From the NCBI GenBank assembly GCA_034435615.1, contig DAOTWZ010000088.1:1-8487 (forward strand): DNA of 8,487 nt, written 5' to 3'. Positions within the stretch are counted from its first letter, which is position 1, and each line of letters begins with the position of its first letter. The notes below the pieces were generated by a model. That model did no database searches. It saw only the letters and a list, made by a program, of their open reading frames with translations, and was not told the DNA's origin. Of this stretch, positions 1 through 5,747 are shown one piece after another. This stretch comes from H17-190 sp034435615 (GTDB lineage: Bacteria > Chloroflexota > Dehalococcoidia > SM23-28-2 > HRBIN24). A program made the translations under genes and the position numbers.

Positions 1-934
1 GGCGCGGCGGCGAGGACGCCCGCGGCCTGCGTCCAGCGGGCCGGGGCGGGCGGCCGGACGGGGCGCCCCTCGTCCCCAGGAAGGCGTTGCGCTCCGCCTG
101 CGCCATGGCCAGAGCATCGTAAAGATCGCGCCCGCCGCGGAGTATCAGCTCGCGGAAGCGGGCGAGCTCCTCCTGGAAGCGGTCCAGCCAGTGGAGGAGC
201 TGTTCGCGGTTGGTCACGCAGATGTCGTGCCCCATCTCCGGGTCGCCAGAGGCCAGGCGGGTCACGTCCCGGAAGCCGCTGGCCGCCAGGGCGGCCAGGC
301 GGGGCCAGTCCGGGCTGCTCCTCACCAGGTTGAAGAGGGCCACGGAGACGACGAGGGGGAGATGGCTCACCGCCGCCACGTAGCGGTCGTGCTCCTCCGC
401 CGAGATGAGGAGGGGCTGTCCCCCCACCCGGCGGACCATCTCCGTCACCAGGTCCACCGCCTCCTGCCGGGCCCCGGGGGAGGGACAGAGGCAGTAGGTC
501 TTGCCGTGGAAGAGGTCGGCCTGGGCGTGGTCCACTCCCTGTGTCTCCTTGCCTGCCATGGGGTGCCCCCCCACGAAGCTGACGCCCGGCGGGAGGAGCT
601 CCCCCGCCCAGGCCATCACCATGGCCTTGGTGCTGCCGGTATCGGTGACGACGGCGTCCGGCTGCAGGTGGGGGGCTATGCGCTCCAGTGTCTGGCGGAT
701 GGCCAGGATAGGCGTGGCTATCACCACCAGGGGGGAGGCGGCCACCGCCTCCGCCAGGTCTGCCCCGGCGCGGTCGATGGCGCCCAGCCGGCGGGCCTTG
801 GCGGCCACCGTCCGGTTGCGGTCATAGCCGATGACCTCCACCTCTGGCCCGGGACCGGCCTTCAGGGCCAGCCCCAGGGAGCCGCCGATGAGCCCCAGGC
901 CGACGATAGTGACCCGTTTTAGGCCGCTGGACAC
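1..934 (-). CDS. tyrA: Prephenate dehydrogenase (TyrA), C-terminus beyond the window
   Basis: NAD-dependent oxidative decarboxylation of prephenate to 4-hydroxyphenylpyruvate, the committed step to tyrosine, in the cytoplasm. The frame begins at GTG 934 and stays open to base 1 (311 codons). The N-terminus has a Rossmann fold with GLGLIGGS at residues 12-19 and an acidic residue after the second strand (GYD, D38), typical of NAD rather than NADP use. DTGSTK (S101), GGHPMAG (H124), SHLP (H191) and SGFRDVTRLASGDP (219-232) are the conserved catalytic and prephenate-binding blocks. The usual PxMW after the last block reads PEMGHDI here. The start is fixed by an in-frame TAA at 949-947 with no other start codon between, although no good ribosome-binding site precedes the GTG, so translation is probably coupled to the HD gene just upstream. 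The family core ends near residue 288; what follows is a Pro/Arg-rich tail of at least 20 residues, so a short disordered extension or an extra domain past the edge is possible. No ACT domain is visible yet. Confidence 0.93.
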   Translation of the reverse strand, partial: MSSGLKRVTIVGLGLIGGSLGLALKAGPGPEVEVIGYDRNRTVAAKARRLGAIDRAGADLAEAVAASPLVVIATPILAIRQTLERIAPHLQPDAVVTDTGSTKAMVMAWAGELLPPGVSFVGGHPMAGKETQGVDHAQADLFHGKTYCLCPSPGARQEAVDLVTEMVRRVGGQPLLISAEEHDRYVAAVSHLPLVVSVALFNLVRSSPDWPRLAALAASGFRDVTRLASGDPEMGHDICVTNREQLLHWLDRFQEELARFRELILRGGRDLYDALAMAQAERNAFLGTRGAPSGRPPRPAGRRPRASSPPR

Positions 935-946
935 GGCATCTTGAGC

Positions 947-1432
947 TTAACACGAATCGTCGGCGGCCCGCAAAAGCGAGAGGCGAGCATCACCGCCAGG
1001 CGGCCCCTCGTGTCGCAGGACGAGCTCCACCACCTCCGGCGGAGCGCCGTGGGCGGCCGCCAGCTCGGCCCCGCGCCGGGGATGCTCCCTCAGGGCGGCC
1101 AGCCCGCCGCCCGCCCGGCCTAGCAGGGAGGGCCAGGCGGCCATCAGGAAGACGTAGGCGCAGCGGTGCCAGAGCCGCACGCTGTCCCCCTTCCCCACGT
1201 CGTGCAGGAGGGCGGCCATGAGGAGGTGGGAGTCCCGGCAGCCCCCGTCCCTCAGGGCGCGGTAGACGTCCAGGCAGTGACGCTGGTCGCGCCGGGACAT
1301 GGAGGTGAAGAGGGCGTAGAGACGCTCTCCCAGGAGTGCCCTCGCCTCGGCCAGCTCCTCCGTCCGCAGGCGAGGGCGCAGGGCGCCCAGGAACTGGCCG
1401 CAACGGTAGAGGAGCCGCTTAACCGAAGACAT
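947..1432 (-). CDS. HD-domain protein, putative metal-dependent phosphohydrolase
   Basis: A 161-aa soluble protein of the HD superfamily, whose members use metal bound by His and Asp to hydrolyse phosphoesters or nucleotides. The substrate cannot be read from the sequence. The metal-ligand pattern is visible: H52 (RHCLDVYRAL), H77-D78 in AALLHDVGKG, H117 (EHPRRGAEL), H141 (LRHEG) and an acidic pair near the C-terminus (RAADD, 157-159). There is no second domain, signal peptide or membrane segment, so the HD fold is the whole protein. Its ATG overlaps the last 14 nt of the upstream M50 protease gene, and its TAA lies only 12 nt before the tyrA GTG in the same frame. This indicates an operon with translational coupling on both sides. 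A short AGGG immediately before the ATG is a poor ribosome-binding site and fits coupling. A housekeeping nucleotidase-like role is possible but unproven. Confidence 0.85.
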   Translation of the reverse strand: MSSVKRLLYRCGQFLGALRPRLRTEELAEARALLGERLYALFTSMSRRDQRHCLDVYRALRDGGCRDSHLLMAALLHDVGKGDSVRLWHRCAYVFLMAAWPSLLGRAGGGLAALREHPRRGAELAAAHGAPPEVVELVLRHEGPPGGDARLSLLRAADDSC

Positions 1433-2159
1433 CCCTGTCGATGCCGGCGAAGATGCGGGCCAGCAGGTTGATGAGAGGGCGCATTACGGCGAACAGCGGC
1501 CCGAACCTGCCCCCGGTGACGAAGGGCAGCACCAGCAAGATGAAGAGCACTAGCAGCCCGTAGCGGAGCTGGAACTGGTTGTAGGCGCGGGCGGCCTGGG
1601 GGCTCAGGAAGGCGGGCACCACGCGGTGCCCGTCTAGGGGGAAGAGGGGCACCAGATTGAAGACGCCCAGGATGATGCTCACCAGCACGATGGTGCTCAG
1701 GAAGAGCCCCAAGTACTCCTCCGGGCCGCCCGTGCGGAAGATGAACTGGTTGATGGCGCCGGGGTCGAAGGCGGGGAGCCAGGGTATGAGACCGAACTTG
1801 AGGGGCAGGCCGGCCAGGGCGGCCACCAGGAAGTTGGAGAGAGGGCCGGCCGCCGCCACCATGGCCATCCCGACCCGCTCCCCGTTGCGCAGGAGCTGGC
1901 CGTTCACGGGGACGGGCTTGCCCCAGCCGAAGCCCACCAGGAAGAGGAGCAGCGTCCCCGCCGGGTCCAGGTGGGCCAGGGGGTTCAGGGAGACGCGTCC
2001 AGCGTAGCGGGGGGTGGGGTCGCCCAGGGAGTCGGCGACGAAGGCGTGGGAGAACTCATGGAAGGATATGCCGACTATGAGGGCCATGGCGATGGCCCCG
2101 AAGACCGCTATGAAGGCAAGGACGTCTATCCTCAGCAGGTCCAGATAAACGAAGATCAA
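1419..2159 (-). CDS. Site-2 protease family zinc metalloprotease (M50), PDZ-less
   Basis: A 246-aa integral membrane protease of the M50/S2P family, which cuts substrates within or next to the membrane. The zinc-binding HExxH is HEFSH at residues 34-38, inside the first hydrophobic segment (about 12-40). The third zinc ligand is D176 in NLVPLFPLDG (168-177). NPLAHLDPAGT (59-69) and GWGKPVPVN (78-86) are characteristic of the short S2P clade. Hydrophobic segments lie near 12-40, 66-80, 97-117, 151-171 and 198-215. There is no PDZ or CBS domain, so it belongs to the minimal clade rather than to RseP-type proteases. The start is TTG at 2159: an in-frame TGA lies upstream and no ATG or GTG intervenes, while AGGGG lies 6 nt before the TTG. 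That site sits inside a hairpin, described separately. It heads the overlapping group M50-HD-TyrA. The natural substrate is unknown. Confidence 0.9.
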   Translation of the reverse strand: MIFVYLDLLRIDVLAFIAVFGAIAMALIVGISFHEFSHAFVADSLGDPTPRYAGRVSLNPLAHLDPAGTLLLFLVGFGWGKPVPVNGQLLRNGERVGMAMVAAAGPLSNFLVAALAGLPLKFGLIPWLPAFDPGAINQFIFRTGGPEEYLGLFLSTIVLVSIILGVFNLVPLFPLDGHRVVPAFLSPQAARAYNQFQLRYGLLVLFILLVLPFVTGGRFGPLFAVMRPLINLLARIFAGIDRDVFG

Positions 2160-2185
2160 GGCACGCCCCTGTCCTCAAGGGGCAT
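2156..2185 (-). CDS. Possible nine-codon leader ORF before the M50 gene
   Basis: ATG at 2185-2183 opens a frame reading MPLEDRGVP and stops at TGA 2158-2156, overlapping the TTG start of the protease gene (TTGA arrangement). AGAGGA lies about 9 nt upstream of the ATG and could serve as a ribosome-binding site. Ribosomes translating it would melt the hairpin that holds the protease ribosome-binding site and end exactly at the TTG. A frame this short can arise by chance, and a -10-like TATCAT (2189-2184) would, if real, start the transcript after this ATG. Confidence 0.25.
   Translation of the reverse strand: MPLEDRGVP
2165..2183 (-). promoter_or_regulatory. Hairpin holding the M50 ribosome-binding site
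   Basis: On the minus strand GCCCCT (2183-2178) can pair with AGGGGC (2170-2165) across a 7-nt loop, a perfect six-base-pair GC-rich stem. The right arm includes the AGGGG that is the only good ribosome-binding site for the TTG start at 2159. If the stem forms in the mRNA it would hide that site, so initiation could be conditional or depend on translating ribosomes. The pairing is seen directly; the regulatory effect is inference. There is no T-run, so it is not an intrinsic terminator. Confidence 0.4.
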
Positions 2186-2236
2186 GATAGCACGTCCTCT
2201 AGGGCTGCCGAAACGGCCATCCGGCCGCTCCCCCGA

Positions 2237-2283
2237 CCAGCGACGGGGCCACCACCTGGCGGGCCTCCGGTGCCAGCGACGGG
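2237..2283. repeat. 11-bp direct repeat, 36-bp period
   Basis: CCAGCGACGGG occurs at 2237-2247 and again at 2273-2283 on the plus strand; both copies are followed by a GC-rich stretch containing CCACC. They lie in the 134-nt gap between the zinc-ribbon gene and the M50 gene. The word is GC-rich, so chance is a fair explanation. No function is assigned. Confidence 0.35.
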
Positions 2284-2293
2284 CGCCACCGGG

Positions 2294-2467
2294 CTACCCT
2301 CCGCTCCCTCTCCCCCGTGACCGCAGGGGGCGGCCTCGCTGGCCACCGTCGTAGAAGGACCATATGATCCGGCGGTGGCCGCACTGAATGCAGACGAGTT
2401 CGTCGAAGTCAGCGTCCTCTTCCAGGTACATATCCCCGTTGCAGCGCGGACAGCTTTCGTATAACAT
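2294..2467 (-). CDS. Small zinc-ribbon protein, 57 aa
   Basis: A 57-residue protein that is almost entirely one zinc ribbon: CPRC at 6-9, the linker GDMYLEEDADFDELV (11-25), then CIQCGHRR (26-33), giving two CxxC knuckles and one Zn site. The 24-residue C-terminal tail is Gly/Arg-rich and probably disordered. The frame stays open further upstream to 2560, but ATG 2467 is chosen because GGAGGAGGGG lies just before it and the ribbon begins at once. Such small CxRC...CxQCG proteins are, from memory, common and uncharacterised in Chloroflexota; nucleic-acid or protein binding is the usual guess. It lies 134 nt upstream of the M50 gene on the same strand and could lead that transcript or be a separate unit. 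Confidence 0.72.
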   Translation of the reverse strand: MLYESCPRCNGDMYLEEDADFDELVCIQCGHRRIIWSFYDGGQRGRPLRSRGRGSGG

Positions 2468-2540
2468 CTCGCCCCTCCTCCGCCGTCCTCCCGGAGAGAG
2501 AAAGCCTAGCCCTGGCCGAGTTACATGGGCATAAAGGGCC

Positions 2541-2569
2541 AGAGTAATGGACACTTGCATAACCGTAAA
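2541..2569 (-). promoter_or_regulatory. Weak candidate promoter for the zinc-ribbon gene
   Basis: On the minus strand TTTACG (2569-2564) and TACTCT (2546-2541) are separated by 17 nt, inside an AT-rich patch that stands out from its surroundings, about 75 nt before the zinc-ribbon ATG. The -10 match is poor (three of six). The same TTTACG hexamer appears in the candidate promoter of the F420 oxidoreductase gene. The call rests mainly on position and composition. Confidence 0.2.
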
Positions 2570-2676
2570 AGGGGGACGTGGCGAGAGTCGCCAGAACTCG
2601 GGACCCCGGGCCTCCCGGCCTCCGATGGTGGAGGCTGGTCTATCGGCTAAGGAGCGCCTGCGGCCCGGCGCGGTGG

Positions 2677-2698
2677 CATTACAAAATCATAACAAAGG
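2677..2698 (+). promoter_or_regulatory. Tandem 11-bp repeat, candidate OmpR/PhoB-type operator
   Basis: CATTACAAAAT (2677-2687) is followed directly by CATAACAAAGG (2688-2698): eight of eleven positions match at an exact 11-bp, one-helical-turn period. OmpR/PhoB-family regulators bind as head-to-tail dimers to direct repeats with about this spacing. The pair is strikingly AT-rich for this DNA and lies upstream of the kinase/response-regulator pair encoded on the same strand. A CATTACAAAA word recurs upstream of the F420 oxidoreductase gene. Which protein binds here is inference. Confidence 0.4.
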
Positions 2699-3325
2699 GT
2701 GGCCAGGTAGCCCGCACGGGGGATTGCGCGCCGGCGAAAATGGTAATCTGTCTCGTGAGGGCTAAAATCAGCTTGTGCTCTCGAAGCAAGACAGCAGTCT
2801 TCGGGACAGCCCGTTCCGGGCACATAGCTCTTGACGGTCGGACTGGGAGGGCCGAGCGGTGGAGGAGAGTGGGGTTGTCCCAGACCGTGGGGGCTTCCGG
2901 GAAGTATTCTTGCACCACCCCCTGAGATTCCCCCGTAGCCGCATAAGCGAAGACCTACAGCGCCTCGAGCCGGGCAGTCGGAAGTCGCTCAGGGCGGTGT
3001 CCTGTCGCTCGCGCGCCGACTCATGCGGCGCTCGTCGTCGAGAGACACTGGCCTGCAGGGATCACGACGCCACTGCGCAAGGAGGCTGGGCATGGGATGT
3101 GGGGAACGGCGAAGTGGCCCGAGACCGCACGGGAGGAGTCCTGACGGGCTGACCGGCCCCGGAAGCGACCTCTACCTGCGAGGGCCGTCCGTCCCGTTTG
3201 CCGCCGCACGGAGGCATCACCCGGATACACGAGGCCGCCCAGGGCCTTTCAATGCCTCCTACCCCAGGGCGCCCGGCGCAGATGGCGGTCCGTATTGACG
3301 GGCCCCGGCCGGACGTCGCAGGGCG

Positions 3326-3333
3326 AGAGGTGA
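3326..3333 (+). promoter_or_regulatory. Ribosome-binding site fixing the kinase start
   Basis: AGAGGTGA differs at one position from the ideal GGAGGTGA and ends 5 nt before ATG 3339. The frame is open back to TTG 3198 with ATGs at 3252 and 3282, but those starts have no comparable site, and the extra 47 residues show no domain. Confidence 0.7.
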
Positions 3334-3338
3334 TACCT

Positions 3339-4862
3339 ATGACCATCGGACATCGCGTCCCCGTCTATCCTTTCGAGGGAGCGGAGTGGCCCTCGGGGGC
3401 AGTGGGCCGTCGGGCCAGGGAGAGTCGGAGGGTGACCGGCCAGGAGGCCGCCGCAGTCTGGCAGGACGTCGGCGGGGCCTTGCTCTCCCTGCTGGCCCAG
3501 ATGGGGGCGGGAGTGGCCAGGGCTACCGAGCTGGGCCGGGAGGAGGCGCGTCGCCGCCGCTCGGCCGAGGGGTTGCGCCGGCGGGCGGAGAGGGAGGCCA
3601 GACGCTGGGCATTGCTGGGCCGGACAGCGCGCCGGCTTCTCGAGTGTTGCCAGGACTATGAGCTCACGCTGCGGACGGTGGTCCAGGCTCCCGTCCCGGA
3701 GCTGGCGGACTTCTGTCTGCTGAACCTGAAGGAGAGCGGCGGGGGGACGTCCCTCCTCTTCCACCCCGACCCCGACCCGGACAGGCTGGCGCATCTGGTG
3801 CGGCTCTACCGTCGCTTCGGGCCGGAGAACGGGGCCGGCTGCGGCATCCAGAAGGTGCTGGGTACCGGGGTGCCGGAGTTCTACGGGACGGTATCGGCGC
3901 GGCTCCTGGACGCTCATCTCCAGGATGGCGAGCTGGCGGCGAGCGTCCGTGCCGCCGGGATCCGGGGCGCCATCGTCGCGCCCCTGGTGGCTCACGGGGA
4001 GGTCCTGGGGGTCATGACCCTTCTCCTCATGCGTCCCCGCCAGCGCTATACCAGGGCCGACCTGCGCGCGGCGGAGGAGCTAGGCCGCATCGCCGGCCTG
4101 GCGTTGCACAACGCCCGCTCGCTGGGACGGCTGCGCCAGTCCCTGGAGGACCAGGACGAGTTCCTGGGGCTCCTCTCGCACGAGCTCCGCGGCCCCATCA
4201 CCACCATCTACGGAGGGGCCAGGTCGCTGCGGCTGCGGGGCGATGTCCTGGACAGGGAGATGCAGCGTGGCCTCCTCGGCAGCATCGAGGAGGGGGCGGA
4301 GCGTCTCTACCGCACCGTGGAAGACCTGCTGACCATCGCCCGGGTAGAGCTGGGGCAGGAACCGCCCCGGGAGCCCGTACCCGTGGGCGAGGTCGCCAGG
4401 AGGGTGGCGGCCGCCTTTCAGCACCGGCGACCCCACCGCCGCATAGAGGTCAGGACGGCGGGCGCGGGGCTCGTCCTGGCCAGCGCTACCTGTCTGGAAC
4501 ATGTGCTGCGCAACCTCATCGCCAACGCCGACAAGTACAGCCCGCCCCAGGCCCCCATCGAGGTGGCGGTAGAGGAGCGGTGCGGGCAGGTGCAGGTGAA
4601 GGTGCTGGACAGAGGGCCGGGAGTGCCGCCCGAGGAGGCACCGCGTCTCTTCCAGCGCTTCTACCGGGCGAGGAACGCCACCGTCGCCCGCGGGCTGGGG
4701 CTGGGGCTGACGGTGTGCAAGAGGTTGGTGGAGGCCCAGGGGGGCTGCATCTGGGCCCGCTCCCGGGAGGGTGGCGGCCTGGAGGTGGCCTTCTCCCTCC
4801 CCCTCTACGAAGGAGGTGATGGCTGTGGGGTCAGGGCCCCTGGTGCTGGTGGTGGACGATGA
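3339..4862 (+). CDS. Cytoplasmic GAF-domain sensor histidine kinase
   Basis: A 507-aa histidine kinase that autophosphorylates on His and passes the phosphate to a response regulator. Domain order: a charged Arg/Glu-rich helical, coiled-coil-like region (about 62-105); a GAF domain (about 95-258), the probable ligand sensor; HisKA with the H-box SHELRGPIT (280-288) and phospho-acceptor H281; then HATPase_c with N-box RNLIANADKY (391-400), G1 DRGPG (424-428), F-box LFQRFYR (437-443) and G2 GLGLGL (452-457). All ATP-binding motifs are intact. No transmembrane segment or signal peptide is visible, so it senses an internal signal. The residue four after the phospho-His is Gly where the family usually has Thr or Asn, the position tied to phosphatase activity. 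The 3' end overlaps the response-regulator gene, which identifies its partner. The signal is unknown. Confidence 0.92.
   Translation: MTIGHRVPVYPFEGAEWPSGAVGRRARESRRVTGQEAAAVWQDVGGALLSLLAQMGAGVARATELGREEARRRRSAEGLRRRAEREARRWALLGRTARRLLECCQDYELTLRTVVQAPVPELADFCLLNLKESGGGTSLLFHPDPDPDRLAHLVRLYRRFGPENGAGCGIQKVLGTGVPEFYGTVSARLLDAHLQDGELAASVRAAGIRGAIVAPLVAHGEVLGVMTLLLMRPRQRYTRADLRAAEELGRIAGLALHNARSLGRLRQSLEDQDEFLGLLSHELRGPITTIYGGARSLRLRGDVLDREMQRGLLGSIEEGAERLYRTVEDLLTIARVELGQEPPREPVPVGEVARRVAAAFQHRRPHRRIEVRTAGAGLVLASATCLEHVLRNLIANADKYSPPQAPIEVAVEERCGQVQVKVLDRGPGVPPEEAPRLFQRFYRARNATVARGLGLGLTVCKRLVEAQGGCIWARSREGGGLEVAFSLPLYEGGDGCGVRAPGAGGGR
4810..4819 (+). promoter_or_regulatory. Strong ribosome-binding site within the kinase 3' end
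   Basis: AAGGAGGTGA is a near-perfect anti-16S match inside the last codons of the kinase. GGAGG ends only 2 nt before ATG 4819, too close for normal initiation, but 8 nt before GTG 4825. The GTG is therefore preferred as the response-regulator start; the two alternatives differ by two residues. Confidence 0.65.
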
Positions 4863-5568
4863 CCCGGGCGTCCTCCGCCTGATCAAGCTGGAGCTGACCG
4901 TTCAGGGATTCAACGTCCTCACCAGTGAGCACCCGACCTCCGCTCTCAGGATCGTGCGGGACGAGCGCCCGGACGTGGTGCTGCTGGACATCCTGATGCC
5001 GGAAATGAACGGCTTCGAGCTCCTGCGGCGAGTGCGGGAGATCTCCGATGTGCCGGTCATCCTCATCACTGCCCGGGACAGCGACAGCGACAAGGTCTCC
5101 GGCCTGGAGCAGGGGGCGGACGATTACGTAGTCAAGCCCTTCAGCGTGGAGGAGCTGGGGGCCCGCATCCGCGCCGTCCTCCGCCGGGCGGAGGGGAAGC
5201 GACAGGAGCGGTGTCTGCGCATCGGCGAGCTGGAGATAGACCTGGACAAGCGCCAGGTCTTCCGCGGGGGCGAGCCCGTCCACCTGACGCGCACGGAGTG
5301 GCTGTTGCTGCAGCGGCTGGCCGTCCACCCTGGGCGAGTGATGACCACCGCTGAGCTGCTGACCAAGGTCTGGGGGCCGGAATACAGCAACGATGTCCAG
5401 TACCTGCGCGTCTGGATATCCCGCCTCCGCCAGAAGCTGGAGAGAGACCCCTCCCAGCCCAGGGTCATCAAGACGAGACAGGGCATAGGCTACGTCCTGG
5501 ACGTGGAGGCCGGCCCTCCTGAGGAGGCCGGGCGCTCCCCGCCCCAGACGAAGCGGCACCGGTCGTGA
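4825..5568 (+). CDS. OmpR/KdpE-like winged-helix response regulator
   Basis: A 247-aa DNA-binding response regulator. The receiver domain (about 6-122) has the acidic pair D11/D12, phospho-acceptor D55 in VVLLDILMPEMNG, T82 in ITARD and K104 in VVKPF, all the residues needed for phosphorylation. The C-terminal winged helix (about 130-226) contains LTRTEWLLLQRLAVHPGRV, KVWGPEYSND and YLRVWISRLRQKLE, ending in TRQGIGYVL. The VWGPEY...YLRVWISRLRQKLE wording is closest to KdpE/RegX3-like members; no kdp genes are present, so a potassium role is not claimed. About 20 Pro-rich basic residues follow the wing. Start GTG 4825 rests on ribosome-binding-site spacing (ATG 4819 is the alternative), overlapping the kinase by 38 nt, so the two are co-translated. 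Near the 3' end, CCGGCCCTCC (5510-5519) and GGAGGCCGG (5523-5531) can form a strong hairpin without a T-run. The gene converges on the 41-aa Cys-rich gene, with a 25-nt gap. Confidence 0.94.
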   Translation: MGSGPLVLVVDDDPGVLRLIKLELTVQGFNVLTSEHPTSALRIVRDERPDVVLLDILMPEMNGFELLRRVREISDVPVILITARDSDSDKVSGLEQGADDYVVKPFSVEELGARIRAVLRRAEGKRQERCLRIGELEIDLDKRQVFRGGEPVHLTRTEWLLLQRLAVHPGRVMTTAELLTKVWGPEYSNDVQYLRVWISRLRQKLERDPSQPRVIKTRQGIGYVLDVEAGPPEEAGRSPPQTKRHRS

Positions 5569-5593
5569 GGAGCACCCCTCCCGGCCTGACGGG

Positions 5594-5719
5594 CTAGGAC
5601 TTGTCGGCCTCGGCGCAGTTAGGGCAGCAGTAGGTCTTGCCGCCCCGCTCTACCAGGGTGCTGTGGTCCACTATCCTCACGCCACAGTGGGCACAGGTCG
5701 CGTGGGGCACGGAGACCAT
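5594..5719 (-). CDS. 41-aa Cys-rich metallothionein-like zinc-finger protein
   Basis: A tiny protein with five cysteines: CAHCG at 9-13 and KTYCCPNCAEAD at 28-39. From memory, the section VDHSTLVERGGKTYCCPNCA aligns closely with the zinc-finger core of bacterial metallothionein SmtA (VDPSKAIDRNGLYYCCEACA): V-D-x-S, an acidic residue and Arg before Gly, Y-C-C-x-x-C-A. The Cys-rich C-terminal tail of SmtA that builds the four-metal cluster is missing, so this version should hold one Zn, probably by C9, C12, C31 or C32, and C35. It begins 28 nt after the F420 oxidoreductase gene on the same strand, so it is probably co-transcribed. GAAGGGAG lies directly before ATG 5719; GTG 5710, three codons in, has better spacing and is an alternative start. 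The role may be metal buffering or protein contact; neither is shown. Confidence 0.68.
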   Translation of the reverse strand: MVSVPHATCAHCGVRIVDHSTLVERGGKTYCCPNCAEADKS

Positions 5720-5747
5720 CTCCCTTCTCGCATTTAGCGGCGCTCCC

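Larger units (their letters stand above)
2468..3338. other. Long divergent intergenic region, no supportable gene
   Basis: About 870 nt separate the divergent zinc-ribbon (minus) and histidine kinase (plus) genes. Several open frames of 70-115 codons cross it on both strands, but their translations are Arg/Pro/Gly-rich, match no family I know and lack convincing starts. Visible structure includes a short hairpin GGCGA-GAG-TCGCC (2580-2592), a nine-base-pair hairpin with arms 2615-2623 and 2630-2638 and a six-base loop, an 11-bp direct repeat (2677-2698), and an extended -10-like TGGTAATCT at 2741-2749 on the plus strand without a good -35. No T-run follows the hairpins. It could hold a long leader, a small RNA or a decayed gene; none can be proven by eye. 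Confidence 0.5.

Noticed and set aside
191..922. Long plus-strand open frame over the left edge.
   Set aside because: It lies antisense to the clear tyrA motifs; its His/Gly/Arg-rich translation matches nothing and is a high-GC shadow.
2679..2918. 79-codon minus-strand frame in the long intergenic region.
   Set aside because: No ribosome-binding site, no recognisable motif, and it overlaps equally long frames on the other strand.
3069..3126. GCCACTG (3069-3075) followed by AAGT...GAGACC (3112-3126), recalling the 3' half of a cobalamin riboswitch.
   Set aside because: The B12 box does not align without insertions, the upstream conserved core is absent, and the downstream gene is a kinase rather than a B12 gene.
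3198..3338. Earlier TTG/ATG starts for the histidine kinase (3198, 3252, 3282).
   Set aside because: Only ATG 3339 has a near-ideal ribosome-binding site, and the extra residues show no domain.
5510..5531. Strong hairpin at the 3' end of the response-regulator gene as an intrinsic terminator.
   Set aside because: It lies inside the coding region and no T-run follows on either strand, so it is only noted as structure.
4825..5568. Assignment of the regulator as KdpE controlling potassium uptake.
   Set aside because: The winged helix is KdpE-like, but no kdpFABC or KdpD-type sensor domain is present; the partner kinase has only a GAF sensor.
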